In this document: piece by piece, positions 17,948 through 25,408 of the stretch | How positions within the stretch are numbered: position 1 is the first letter of the stretch | How the letters are laid out: each line of letters starts with the position of its first letter | Source of the DNA: Phycisphaerae bacterium | Lineage (GTDB): Bacteria; Planctomycetota; Phycisphaerae; Sedimentisphaerales; Anaerohalosphaeraceae | Assembly: GCA_029858345.1 (NCBI GenBank) | Contig: JAOUFG010000008.1 | Span: 1-45,131, forward strand | DNA: 45,131 nucleotides | Direction of reading: 5' to 3' | Notes under the pieces: model-generated | Told to the model about the DNA's origin: nothing | The model's database searches: none | What the model saw: only the letters and a program-made list of their open reading frames with translations | Translations under genes and position numbers: made by a program

Positions 17948-18033
17948 TGTATTTGTTCCGCCGGCATCTTGCTAGCAGATGTGAGCTGTAAGTTGAGAAA
18001 AACCGTGTGAACCCGCGAGTTGGGCGAAGCGAA

Positions 18034-18051
18034 ATCCCGATGTGTCGGGAT
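18034..18051. repeat. TCCCGATG hairpin repeat, copy 1
   Basis: ATCCCGA (18034-18040) and TCGGGAT (18045-18051) form a 7-bp stem with loop TGTG. CGAGTT just upstream can pair with AACTTG just downstream. The core and the following AACTT are shared with the element at 40885, where the sequence continues TAAGTT. Confidence 0.6.
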
Positions 18052-18071
18052 GAACTTGTTTTCTGTTTTTT

Positions 18072-18136
18072 TATTTCGTGTTCGTTCGTGTTTTTCGTGG
18101 TTATAAAATCTGTGTTAATCAGTGAAATCTGTGGAT
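18072..18136. repeat. TTTCGTG/AATCTGTG short repeats before tadC
   Basis: Blocks TTTCGTG, TTCGTTCGTG and TTTTTCGTGG are followed by AATCTGTG, TTAATCAGTG and AAATCTGTGGAT. The same kinds of block occur at 11218-11250 and 19749-19811, in the spacers of tadE and the TPR lipoprotein. Confidence 0.55.
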
Positions 18137-18155
18137 GAAAACAGGATAGAAAGAG

Positions 18156-19070
18156 ATGGGATTTCCAGGAATTGAAATAGCGGTCGCGGTTCTTGTATTC
18201 TTTGCGGTGATCCTGATTGGATTTTCGATCATTTTATATCGTTCAGATAAAAAGAAATCCATTGAGACTCGAATGGTGGGTGTCTTCGAAGACGATCCGT
18301 TTTCCAAGAAGACTGAACAATCCGGGGGAATTCTCAAGTTTGTCGAGAAGATTGGAAATATCGCCTCTCACAGTCGTGCATCGTCCTCGCTGTGGGAACA
18401 GATGATCCAGGCCGGTTTCCTGAATCCCTACGCACCTGCCATTTATACCGGCGTTAAGGTCCTTTTATTTATGGTCGGTTTCTTGTTAACGGCGGTCCTC
18501 CTTATTCCGACGGAGATGATTTTTAGCTCAAAAATGACACTGATTTTTTTGGGAGCGACGGTTTCTTTTTTTCTGCCGAATCTCTTTCTTGTGTACCAGA
18601 TGAAAAAACGGCATGACGAGATTTACCGTCATCTGCCCGAAGCCGTTGATTTACTGGAGATTTGTGTCTCGTCCGGCTTAGGTCTGGATATGGCCTGGAA
18701 CATCGTGGCTGATGAAATCCGTCAGGTAAGTCGGGTCTTGTCGGGAGCAATGTCGTTGACCAATTTTGAGATGCATCTGGGCGTGACCCGTATTGAGGCG
18801 ATGAAACACATGGCTGATCGAACGGGGGTCGCCGAATTGAAGTCGCTGGCGGCGATTCTCATCCAGACAGACCGTTTCGGCACCAGTATTGCTGAAACCC
18901 TCCAAATCTTTGCCGCTTCAATTCGTGAAGAAAGAAGCTTCGTGGCTCAGGAAGTGGCGGAGAAAATGAGTGTCAAAATGCTTTTTCCCATGATCTTATT
19001 TATTTTTCCGGCGGTTCTGATTGTGTTGATCGGCCCGGCAATAATCTCGTTAGGTGAGGCATTACAATAA
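18156..19070 (+). CDS. tadC: Tad inner-membrane platform protein TadC
   Basis: A 304-residue T2SSF-family protein, the second platform subunit of the Tad pilus. An N-terminal membrane segment (about 6-26) is followed by a cytoplasmic part, a pair of membrane segments (about 100-150), the T2SSF domain (HLPEAVDLLEICVSSGLGLD ... AAILIQTDRFGTSIAETLQI) and a C-terminal membrane segment ending in IGPAIISLGEALQ. The 208-base spacer from tadB is filled with repeats. GAAAGAG lies just before the ATG. Confidence 0.9.
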   Translation: MGFPGIEIAVAVLVFFAVILIGFSIILYRSDKKKSIETRMVGVFEDDPFSKKTEQSGGILKFVEKIGNIASHSRASSSLWEQMIQAGFLNPYAPAIYTGVKVLLFMVGFLLTAVLLIPTEMIFSSKMTLIFLGATVSFFLPNLFLVYQMKKRHDEIYRHLPEAVDLLEICVSSGLGLDMAWNIVADEIRQVSRVLSGAMSLTNFEMHLGVTRIEAMKHMADRTGVAELKSLAAILIQTDRFGTSIAETLQIFAASIREERSFVAQEVAEKMSVKMLFPMILFIFPAVLIVLIGPAIISLGEALQ

Positions 19071-19097
19071 CCCATTTTATCATAGGAGAATCTGAAC

Positions 19098-19589
19098 ATG
19101 AGATTTAAAGAAATGTTTGTAATGAGTTTAGTTTGTGTCGTGGTCTTCTGTGGGTGCCAGGAGCAGCAGGCCGGTCCTACCGTGGACGAATCCCAGGTCA
19201 ATCGCAAAATTGTTGACACCTATTCGGATTTAATGATCCAGAATGCGGTCATTGCACAGCACACGCTGTATCCCTATCACTTTGTCAACAACAGCGCGCA
19301 ATTGAACGGCTTGGGCGAGCGGGATCTGGCGGCGCTGGTTCAGCATTTCCAGGAAAACCCGGGACAGATCACCGTCCATCAGGGTAAGACCGAACCGCTG
19401 TTGTACCAGTCTCGCGCACAGACGGTCTATGAGAAACTGCTGGCTGGCGGTATTTCTGACAGCAAGATCAAAATTGTCAGCGGAATGCCCGGTGGCGAAG
19501 GCATGAAGTCCAATGCCGTTATTGAAGTCCTTGAAACTGAGAAAACAACGGATATGGGCAAAGGGTATGATATGGGAGTTCAGTTTTAA
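19098..19589 (+). CDS. Tad-locus lipoprotein, possible CpaD/RcpB counterpart
   Basis: A 163-residue lipoprotein. The signal peptide ends in the lipobox VFCGC, with Cys20 as the lipidated residue. Residues 55-135 (FVNNSAQLNGLGERDLAALV ... YQSRAQTVYEKLLAGGIS) follow the pattern of CpaD or OmpA-like periplasmic domains, with hydrophobic strands and a conserved R at the start of a helix. The position after tadC is where other Tad loci place accessory lipoproteins. A CpaD-like role in outer-membrane secretin assembly is likely but not proven by sequence identity. The ribosome binding site AGGAG lies nine bases before the ATG. Confidence 0.6.
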   Translation: MRFKEMFVMSLVCVVVFCGCQEQQAGPTVDESQVNRKIVDTYSDLMIQNAVIAQHTLYPYHFVNNSAQLNGLGERDLAALVQHFQENPGQITVHQGKTEPLLYQSRAQTVYEKLLAGGISDSKIKIVSGMPGGEGMKSNAVIEVLETEKTTDMGKGYDMGVQF

Positions 19590-19653
19590 TCAACCCGGTA
19601 GGGTGGGCAGTTTGTCTGGCAGCATGCTGGAAGCGACGGTGGCACCCACGCGG

Positions 19654-19811
19654 TTTCTTGACTTCTTGGGTCCTTGTATCCTTAAAACATTAATCAGTGT
19701 CAAGACAATAGCGTCTATTGCGTCGCTTGCGTTAATTTAAGTTGTTTTTATCCGTGAAATCCGCGGTTCCTTGTATTTTTATTTCGTGTGTATTCGTGTT
19801 AATTCGTGGTT
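19654..19811. repeat. CTTG-type and TTCGTG-type repeats before the TPR lipoprotein
   Basis: From 19654, CTTG recurs at 7-8 base spacing (TTTCTTG, ACTTCTTG, GGTCCTTG, TATCCTT). From 19749 the blocks ATCCGTG, AAATCCGCGGTT, TTTCGTGTG, ATTCGTG and AATTCGTGG follow. The latter match the block types at 11218 and 18072. Confidence 0.55.
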
Positions 19812-19828
19812 CAGAACTGGTGCATAAA

Positions 19829-20443
19829 ATGCAGTTGAAACATTATTACATCATGGTGACGTGTGTCTCGCTTATCTTTTTGATGGCCGGTTGCGAACTG
19901 CCCCCCAATGGCAGCACGATGCAGGCCAGCAGGGCCGCCAATCAGCCGCCGATGGAGGATCCCTTTGACCCGGACCGGCCGCCGACGGCCAAGACCCTGT
20001 ATTTGATGGCCGATATGCAGTCGGCGCAGGGCAAAGACGGCGAGGCCGAACAGCTTTACGGGCGGATTATAGCACAGTATCCGGATTTCCTGCCGGCCTA
20101 TAACGACCTTGCGGCATTACAAATGCGTCAGCGGCGGGTTCCGGAGGCCATGAAAACTCTCCGGGCGGGCTTGGAATTGAGACCCAATGACCCGGTGTTG
20201 CTGAACAACATGGGCATGTGCTGCCTGATCCGAAAAGACTACCAAAGGGCGCTGTCTTACTTCACAGATGCCGCCGCAGTGAAGCCGGAAAACACACGCT
20301 ATCGTTCCAATATGGCCACAGCCCTGGCATTGCTGGGCAGGCGTGACGAGGCGCTATCCCTATACCGGCAGATACTGCCTGAAGAGGAGGCCATGGAAAA
20401 TCTCCAGGTTTTGTACAGAAGTGTTCAAGAGGATAAAAATTAG
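19829..20443 (+). CDS. TPR lipoprotein (TadD-like)
   Basis: A 204-residue lipoprotein. The signal peptide MQLKHYYIMVTCVSLIFLMA ends at the lipobox FLMAGC, with Cys22 lipidated. After a Pro/Gln-rich linker come about four TPR units (AEQLYGRIIAQYPDFLPAYN, AMKTLRAGLELRPNDPVLLN, ALSYFTDAAAVKPENTRYRS and a last one). TadD proteins of Tad loci have this architecture and help to localise or stabilise the secretin. I chose the ATG at 19829, since a longer frame from 19742 would cover repeat sequence; ATG at 19853 is a second option. It ends the operon. Confidence 0.72.
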   Translation: MQLKHYYIMVTCVSLIFLMAGCELPPNGSTMQASRAANQPPMEDPFDPDRPPTAKTLYLMADMQSAQGKDGEAEQLYGRIIAQYPDFLPAYNDLAALQMRQRRVPEAMKTLRAGLELRPNDPVLLNNMGMCCLIRKDYQRALSYFTDAAAVKPENTRYRSNMATALALLGRRDEALSLYRQILPEEEAMENLQVLYRSVQEDKN

Positions 20444-20471
20444 AGTCGAAGTTGCATTCCGCTAAAAAAAC

Positions 20472-20512
20472 AAAAGCCCCGGCATCGTTGAGTGTGGCGG
20501 GGCTTGGTTTTT
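20472..20512. terminator. Bidirectional intrinsic terminator
   Basis: AAGCCCCG (20474-20481) pairs with CGGGGCTT (20498-20505). T-rich sequence follows on the plus strand, and a longer T-run (the A-run at 20465-20475) follows on the minus strand. It separates the end of the Tad operon from the convergent carbonic anhydrase-like gene. Confidence 0.8.
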
Positions 20513-20539
20513 GGCTGCACCAGTCAGTTTTTTCGTTCT

Positions 20540-20914
20540 TTATGATAATTCACGGACATCCCGATTTGCGTCGATCCAGAGTATGACGATTTCCATGCCG
20601 GGATATCTTTCTCGTAACATGTCGGCCGCAGTGTTGAGTTGGATTTTTTGTGTTTCGTCATCAACAGGATTTCCCGCACAGTCAGCATGAGCGCAGATAG
20701 CGATGGATTTGCTGCCATGCTTGCCGATGGAGATGGAAACACGCTTGAAAATAGATTCCAGCAATGCTGAATCGGTCTGTTCAGCAAGGATTTTAACAGG
20801 CCCGGGTTCCGTAACTGAATCCACATAGTCAACCCCAAAACGTTCCTTGAGATAATGAATCACCGGCAGTTGAACCCGCCCGTCCATACAGTTAATTGCT
20901 GTGCAAAACGCCAT
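20540..20914 (-). CDS. Very small beta-type carbonic anhydrase-like protein
   Basis: A 124-residue cytoplasmic protein. It keeps the two zinc-site motifs of beta carbonic anhydrases: CxDxR as Cys9-Met-Asp11-Gly-Arg13 (INCMDGRVQLP) and HxxC as His76-Ala-Asp-Cys79 (AICAHADCAGNP). Ordinary beta enzymes are about 180-220 residues, so much of the dimer and active-site scaffold is shortened and catalysis is uncertain. The start is set by AGGAG eight bases before the ATG at 20914; the longer frame upstream is not coding. A terminator separates it from the transporter upstream on the same strand. It may interconvert CO2 and bicarbonate or only bind zinc. Confidence 0.6.
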   Translation of the reverse strand: MAFCTAINCMDGRVQLPVIHYLKERFGVDYVDSVTEPGPVKILAEQTDSALLESIFKRVSISIGKHGSKSIAICAHADCAGNPVDDETQKIQLNTAADMLRERYPGMEIVILWIDANRDVRELS

Positions 20915-20983
20915 ACAAAACTCCTGTGTTATGAATGATAATAATTGGTTTTCTCTTTTTCGATTGAAGTGACAAGGTAAGTA

Positions 20984-21016
20984 TAAAAAAACTGCCCGCA
21001 GGAAACGGGCAGTTTT
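20984..21016 (-). terminator. Intrinsic terminator after the OFA transporter gene
   Basis: On the minus strand AAAACTGCCCG and CGGGCAGTTTT (21016-20988) form an 11-bp stem followed by a run of seven T. It ends the transporter transcript ahead of the carbonic anhydrase-like gene. Confidence 0.88.
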
Positions 21017-21036
21017 GAAACGATTTCCGATTTTAT

Positions 21037-22341
21037 TTAACTTGCAGCTTGTAGCTTTGCGTGATCGATCGGCTTGAGCATTGTTGAAAGGCCCGCAGCA
21101 ACCAGACAGGCGATTCCACAGGGGATAAAGGCCCATTTCCAGAGTTGCTGATCGCCCATATAGCCCCCGAGGATCGGGCCGACCAAACCGCCCACACCAT
21201 AAGCCATAAAGACCCATGGGTAGTTCGTCCCAACGTTTTTGTTGCCGAAATAATCAGCGGTAGCAGCCGGGAACAATGCAAAATTGCCGCCGAAGTTAAA
21301 ACCGATGATGGCGGCCCCTATGTATAGTCCGGTCTCATTGCCGCCAATGAAATAGAAAATGATCATCATGACACCCTGGGCGGCACTCATTAGAATGATG
21401 GCGTTCTTGCGACCGGTCTTGTCACTGATAGCTCCCCAGGCAATACGCCCGAAACCATTGAGAAGGGCATAGAATAAGCCCATTGCAGTGCCCGCGATCG
21501 TGGCCGCGGAGACCGCCTCGATACCATTGGCCGTCAGAGAGTCAACGCCGAACAGGCGAATAATGCCAATGACCATGAGTCCCGCCATGCCCCCGGCTGT
21601 AAAGGTCAGGAACAAAATCCAGAATTGCGATGTTTGGGCCATTTGCTTTTCTGTCAAATTGATTCCACCCGAATTAGCGGCTTCATGGGCCTGCGGCGGC
21701 GTCCACCCTTTCGGAAGCCAACCCTCGGGCGGATCGACCATGAACATGGCTCCGATAATAACCAAAGCAGCAAAAAGAATACCATACAGCATAAAGACAT
21801 GGCTAATCGTCCAGCCCATTCCGTAGAGACCTTCCCATCCGGGTGTCAGATCAAGCGGGCCGAACTTAAATCCCCCGGTCAACTTGATCCAGATCAGTGC
21901 CCCGAAGCCAAATCCGGCAACAGCCAGACCTGTAATCAATCCCTTTTTGTCAGGGAACCATTTGACTAATGCGGCAATCGGACAAACATAGCCGAGGCCG
22001 ATTCCGGCACCGCCTAAAATGCCGACACCGATCAAAATGCCCCAGAAGTTATAGCCGGATAAACCGGCAACAATATAGCCAAGCCCCAAAACAAGTCCTC
22101 CTGCAATGGCGACTTTCTTGGGTCCGACTTTTTTCTGCCAACGTCCTGCGATCAGGGCCATAACGACGGCAAATGTGAGCAGGCCTACAGAAAAGATAAC
22201 CTGTGTTTGCCATTTAGCATATCCCTGCGCGGTTAATTTGTTTGTAAAAGCGGACCATGCATAAATAGCCCCCAGACAAAGCTGGATCATAATGCCTCCT
22301 AAAACAACCAGCCAACGGTTCATTACTTTTTGTTCGGACAT
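21037..22341 (-). CDS. OFA-family MFS transporter
   Basis: A 434-residue major facilitator of the oxalate/formate antiporter (OFA) family with 12 predicted membrane segments. The start RWLVVLGGIMIQLCLGAIYA, followed by WSAFTNKL, is the family signature. GIGLGYVCPIAALVKWFPDKK (helices 4-5) and a repeat half with LNGFGRIAWGAISDKTGRKN are typical. The family carries oxalate, formate and other monocarboxylates, and neighbouring acetyl-CoA synthetase fits a monocarboxylate substrate such as acetate, but the substrate cannot be read here. GAAAGGG lies seven bases before the ATG at 22341; an upstream TTG is less likely. Confidence 0.85.
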   Translation of the reverse strand: MSEQKVMNRWLVVLGGIMIQLCLGAIYAWSAFTNKLTAQGYAKWQTQVIFSVGLLTFAVVMALIAGRWQKKVGPKKVAIAGGLVLGLGYIVAGLSGYNFWGILIGVGILGGAGIGLGYVCPIAALVKWFPDKKGLITGLAVAGFGFGALIWIKLTGGFKFGPLDLTPGWEGLYGMGWTISHVFMLYGILFAALVIIGAMFMVDPPEGWLPKGWTPPQAHEAANSGGINLTEKQMAQTSQFWILFLTFTAGGMAGLMVIGIIRLFGVDSLTANGIEAVSAATIAGTAMGLFYALLNGFGRIAWGAISDKTGRKNAIILMSAAQGVMMIIFYFIGGNETGLYIGAAIIGFNFGGNFALFPAATADYFGNKNVGTNYPWVFMAYGVGGLVGPILGGYMGDQQLWKWAFIPCGIACLVAAGLSTMLKPIDHAKLQAAS

Positions 22342-22360
22342 GTTCAATCCCTTTCAATAA

Positions 22361-22399
22361 TGAAAAAATGCCGGACACGCGATACAGAGCGTGCCCGGC
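22361..22399 (-). terminator. Intrinsic terminator after acs
   Basis: On the minus strand GCCGGGCACGC pairs with GCGTGTCCGGC (22399-22370, one mismatch), followed by a T-run. It separates acs from the transporter gene. Confidence 0.82.
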
Positions 22400-22422
22400 G
22401 TTGTGCTTGAAAAATCGAATTC

Positions 22423-24402
22423 TTAACCGCGGCCGGCGATCAGTTTTTCAACGACGCCCGGGTCGGCCAGCGTGGTAATATCGCCTAAGTTGCCGGTGTC
22501 CTTCTCGGCGATCTTGCGCAGAATACGACGCATGATCTTGCCCGAACGGGTCTTCGGCAGGGCGGGTGCAAACTGAATGGCTTCCGGCGCCGCGATGGGG
22601 CCGATCTCCTTGCGGACGTGCATGATCAGTTCTTTCTTGAGGGCATCGCTTTCTTCGATGCCCTCGACCAGCGTGACATACGCATACAGACCCTGTCCCT
22701 TGATCTCGTGCGGGACGGGCGTAACAGCCGCTTCGGCAACCTTGGGATGGCTGACCAGTGCGCTCTCAACTTCGGCCGTACCGATACGGTGTCCGGAGAC
22801 ATTGACGACGTCATCAATGCGGCCCATCAGCCAGTAATCACCATCTTCGTCGATGCGGCAGCCGTCGCCGGCGAAATAGATGTCATCGTACATGGTGAAA
22901 TAGGTGTCAATAAAGCGGTCGTGGTCGCCCCACATCGTCCGCATCATCCCCGGCCAGGGTTTACGAATGCAGAGTTTTCCGCCTTCGTTCCGGCTGCATT
23001 CGCTTCTGTCGTCACGCAACACGATGGGGTCGACGCCGAAGAACGGACGGGAAGCACTGCCCGGCTTGAGCGTCATGGCGCCCGGCATCGGGGTAATCAT
23101 GAAGCCGCCGGTTTCGGTCTGCCACCAGGTATCCACGATCGGGCATTTGTTGCGGCCGACTTTTTCATAATACCACATCCACGCTTCCGGGTTAATCGGT
23201 TCGCCGACCGAGCCCAGAATCCGCAGCGAGTCCAGTTTATACTTCATGACCCATTCTTCGCCCAGACGCATCAGGGCACGAATCGCCGTCGGCGCGGTGT
23301 AAAAAACGGTAACTTTGAACTTGTCGCAAATCTGCCAGAAACGGCCGGCATCCGGATACGTCGGAACACCTTCGAACATCAAGCTGGTCGCGCCGTTGGC
23401 CAGCGGGCCGTAGACGATATAGCTGTGGCCGGTGACCCACCCGATATCGGCGGTGCACCAGTACATATCGTCGTCATGAATGTTGAAGACGGTCTTGTGA
23501 GTGATGGCGGTATGCAGGAGATAGCCGCCGGTGGTGTGAACCACGCCCTTGGGTTTTCCGGTCGAGCCGGAGGTGTACAGAATGAACAGCGGGTCTTCCG
23601 CATTCATCGGCTCAGCAGGGCAGTCCGCATCGACCTTGGCCATCTCGTCGTGATACCAGTGGTCACGATCGGGCTTCATCTCACAGGGTTCGTCATTAAC
23701 TTCGGTGACGATAACGTTTTCAATGGTGGGACATTTGTCAAGTGCTTCATCGGCGATGTTCTTCAGGTGGATATGCTTTCCGGCACGCAGCGAGACATTC
23801 GAAGTAATCAGCATCTTGCAGTCAGAGTCATTCACGCGGTCTTTAATAGCGTCTGCACTAAAGCCGCCGAAGATGATGGAGTGAATGGCGCCAATACGGG
23901 TGCAGGCCAGCATGACAATCGCCAGTTCCGGCACCATCGGCATATAGATCGCGACGCGGTCGCCTTTTTGGATACCTTTGGCTTTCATGACATTGGCAAA
24001 TTTACAGACTTCGGTGTGCAATTCTTTGTAAGTAAACTTCTTGACAGCGTCTTCGGCTTCACCTTGCCATACGATGGCGGTCTTGTTTTCGATCGGTGTG
24101 CCAAGATGGCGGTCGAGGCAATTGTAGGAAACATTGAGTTGTCCGTCAGCAAACCAGGTGTGCTCAATCTTGCGGGCCTTGGTGTCCCATGTATATTTCA
24201 GACTTTGGGTGGGCTCTTTGAACCATGTCAAACTCTTGGCTTGTTCCAGCCAAAAACCATCCGGGTCATCAATAGATTGCTTCCACATTGTTTCATACTG
24301 TTCCATGCTGTCAACCCATGCATTGGATTGAATGGCGGCCGGTGGGGGAAACTTCCGTCCTTCGGACTGTAGAGATTCCATACCCTTCTTTGTTTCAGAC
24401 AT
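22423..24402 (-). CDS. acs: Acetyl-CoA synthetase (AMP-forming)
   Basis: A 659-residue cytoplasmic enzyme that makes acetyl-CoA from acetate, ATP and CoA through acetyl-AMP. The N-terminal ACAS domain (EQYETMWKQSIDDPDGFWLE) is present. The adenylation core has the P-loop YTSGSTGKPKGVVHTTGGYL, then VDTWWQTETGGFM and the hinge GRIDDVVNVSGHRIGTAEVE. The C-terminal motif KTRSGKIMRRILRKIA holds the catalytic lysine, a known acetylation target. Full length for the family. I chose ATG at 24402 because AAAGGA lies upstream at good spacing; the frame also extends eight codons further. It probably links the monocarboxylate transporter to central metabolism. Confidence 0.95.
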   Translation of the reverse strand: MSETKKGMESLQSEGRKFPPPAAIQSNAWVDSMEQYETMWKQSIDDPDGFWLEQAKSLTWFKEPTQSLKYTWDTKARKIEHTWFADGQLNVSYNCLDRHLGTPIENKTAIVWQGEAEDAVKKFTYKELHTEVCKFANVMKAKGIQKGDRVAIYMPMVPELAIVMLACTRIGAIHSIIFGGFSADAIKDRVNDSDCKMLITSNVSLRAGKHIHLKNIADEALDKCPTIENVIVTEVNDEPCEMKPDRDHWYHDEMAKVDADCPAEPMNAEDPLFILYTSGSTGKPKGVVHTTGGYLLHTAITHKTVFNIHDDDMYWCTADIGWVTGHSYIVYGPLANGATSLMFEGVPTYPDAGRFWQICDKFKVTVFYTAPTAIRALMRLGEEWVMKYKLDSLRILGSVGEPINPEAWMWYYEKVGRNKCPIVDTWWQTETGGFMITPMPGAMTLKPGSASRPFFGVDPIVLRDDRSECSRNEGGKLCIRKPWPGMMRTMWGDHDRFIDTYFTMYDDIYFAGDGCRIDEDGDYWLMGRIDDVVNVSGHRIGTAEVESALVSHPKVAEAAVTPVPHEIKGQGLYAYVTLVEGIEESDALKKELIMHVRKEIGPIAAPEAIQFAPALPKTRSGKIMRRILRKIAEKDTGNLGDITTLADPGVVEKLIAGRG

Positions 24403-24842
24403 CGTCACTTTTCCTTTCCAGATCATAAAAAATAGTAATCATACACAGTTTCTTTTCGATAGGGTTTTTATACGCTAAGCCAAACAAGATACGTTTAAAC
24501 ACGCAAAAATCAACAAAAAATACTACTTATTGTGAAATTAATGACATTTTTCTTGTCAAAAAAAGCGACGGGAGGAATTTGTTTTGTGAATTAGGTGAGA
24601 ATACCGCGGGATTTTGTAATAATGGGCTTGGAAACACCACAATCTTGCCGTCGGCAAACGGTCTCTGAATCCCAAGAGAGGGCCGTTTGCCATGCCTCCA
24701 GCGGCGTCTAAGACGGGTTCGGCAGGTTTTCGGAATTATTCCGATTCTGCTGTTTTCAGATTTTCTGTAAAATGTTCTTGTGAGTTTGACAAAACCCCGC
24801 TATCTTTTCTGTCAGTTCTTTGAAAAATGTATAGAAGCATTT
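24403..24842. other. Intergenic region between acs and the cobalamin riboswitch
   Basis: It holds one strong stem-loop: GGCAAACGG (24653-24661) pairs with CCGTTTGCC (24683-24691), with TCTCT and AGAGA extending it inside. No T-run follows on either strand. No coding frame here has a recognised family or ribosome binding site. Promoters for acs and the riboswitch must lie here; TTGACA at 24786-24791 has no good -10 partner, so I do not call one. Confidence 0.5.
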
Positions 24843-25024
24843 TCAGGTTCGGCTGTGATTTTTCAGCCGGATAATCAAATGGGAACACGGTGAAAATCCG
24901 TGACGGTCGCGCCGCTGTGTGTGTTCGTTGTGCATCCGCACAAACCTTTGCAGCATTGTCCCACTGTCCATGTTGGATGGGAAGGGGTTGCAAAGCAGGA
25001 CACGAGTCAGAAAACCTCACCTGA
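24843..25024 (+). ncRNA. Cobalamin riboswitch aptamer
   Basis: The classic adenosylcobalamin-type layout is visible. P1 is TCAGGT (24843-24848) with ACCTGA (25019-25024). P2 is CGGCTG (24850-24855) with CAGCCG (24864-24869). The conserved AATCAAATGGGAAC core follows, then a P3 hairpin CACGG/CCGTG (24886-24902), GACGGTCGCGCCGCTGTG, the CCACTGTCC segment and the B12 box AGTCAGAAAACC near 25005-25016. It lies on the plus strand and controls the operon starting at 25409 through the downstream switch. Ligand type (adenosyl or hydroxo/methyl) cannot be told by eye. Confidence 0.93.
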
Positions 25025-25042
25025 GAGTTGCTTTGTGTTTGA

Positions 25043-25183
25043 GTTGTTCTCGCGAAAAGAACAACGGCACATCTGTTGGTCAGTGCAAATCGAGGAATTT
25101 CGATGCCACCTGTCCCCGACAGAAGATTATTTTTCCTAAATCATTAAGCCGTTGTTCTTCAAGCGAGAGCAGCGGCTTTTTTT
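25043..25183 (+). promoter_or_regulatory. Riboswitch expression platform with terminator and antiterminator
   Basis: The terminator stem is AAGCCGTTGTTC (25146-25157) with GAGCAGCGGCTT (25167-25178), fully paired with two G-U pairs, followed by T7 (25177-25183). GAACAACGGC (25059-25068) is the exact reverse complement of GCCGTTGTTC (25148-25157) and would block the terminator. GTTGTTC (25043-25049) can in turn pair with GAACAAC (25059-25065) and release it. This fits transcriptional OFF control by bound cobalamin. Confidence 0.85.
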
Positions 25184-25276
25184 ATTGGTTTTGTTTTTGG
25201 ATCTGCGCGAAACAGGTCAGAAAGGAATTGCCTATGGTCGAATACCTCATTGAAAGATGATATGTTATTTCCAAAC

Positions 25277-25348
25277 TCCGGTCCGGCGTAGGACCGGAAC
25301 ACGAACAAGGGTCGCTGCGGCGGTTTTTAATCTGCCAACCGCCGCAGC
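25277..25348 (+). other. Two perfect GC-rich hairpins between riboswitch and first gene
   Basis: TCCGGTCC (25277-25284) pairs with GGACCGGA (25291-25298), loop GGCGTA. GCTGCGGCGGTT (25314-25325) pairs with AACCGCCGCAGC (25337-25348), loop of 11. Neither is followed by a T-run, so they are not simple terminators. They could stabilise the mRNA or be a second control point. Confidence 0.6.
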
Positions 25349-25408
25349 ACTCTCATTTAAGGAATTCAGAAAAAATAAAGTTATGATGATACAAGTTCGG
25401 AGGACAAA

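Noticed and set aside
22618-24372. 584-codon open frame on the plus strand opposite acs
   Set aside because: It is the shadow of acs. It is low in family-like motifs and has no ribosome binding site, while acs on the other strand is complete with all motifs.
24786-24791. TTGACA as promoter of the riboswitch
   Set aside because: No -10-like hexamer lies 16-18 bases downstream.
25234-25260. 8-codon frame as a real gene
   Set aside because: Too short to support without conservation data; kept only as part of a leader hypothesis.
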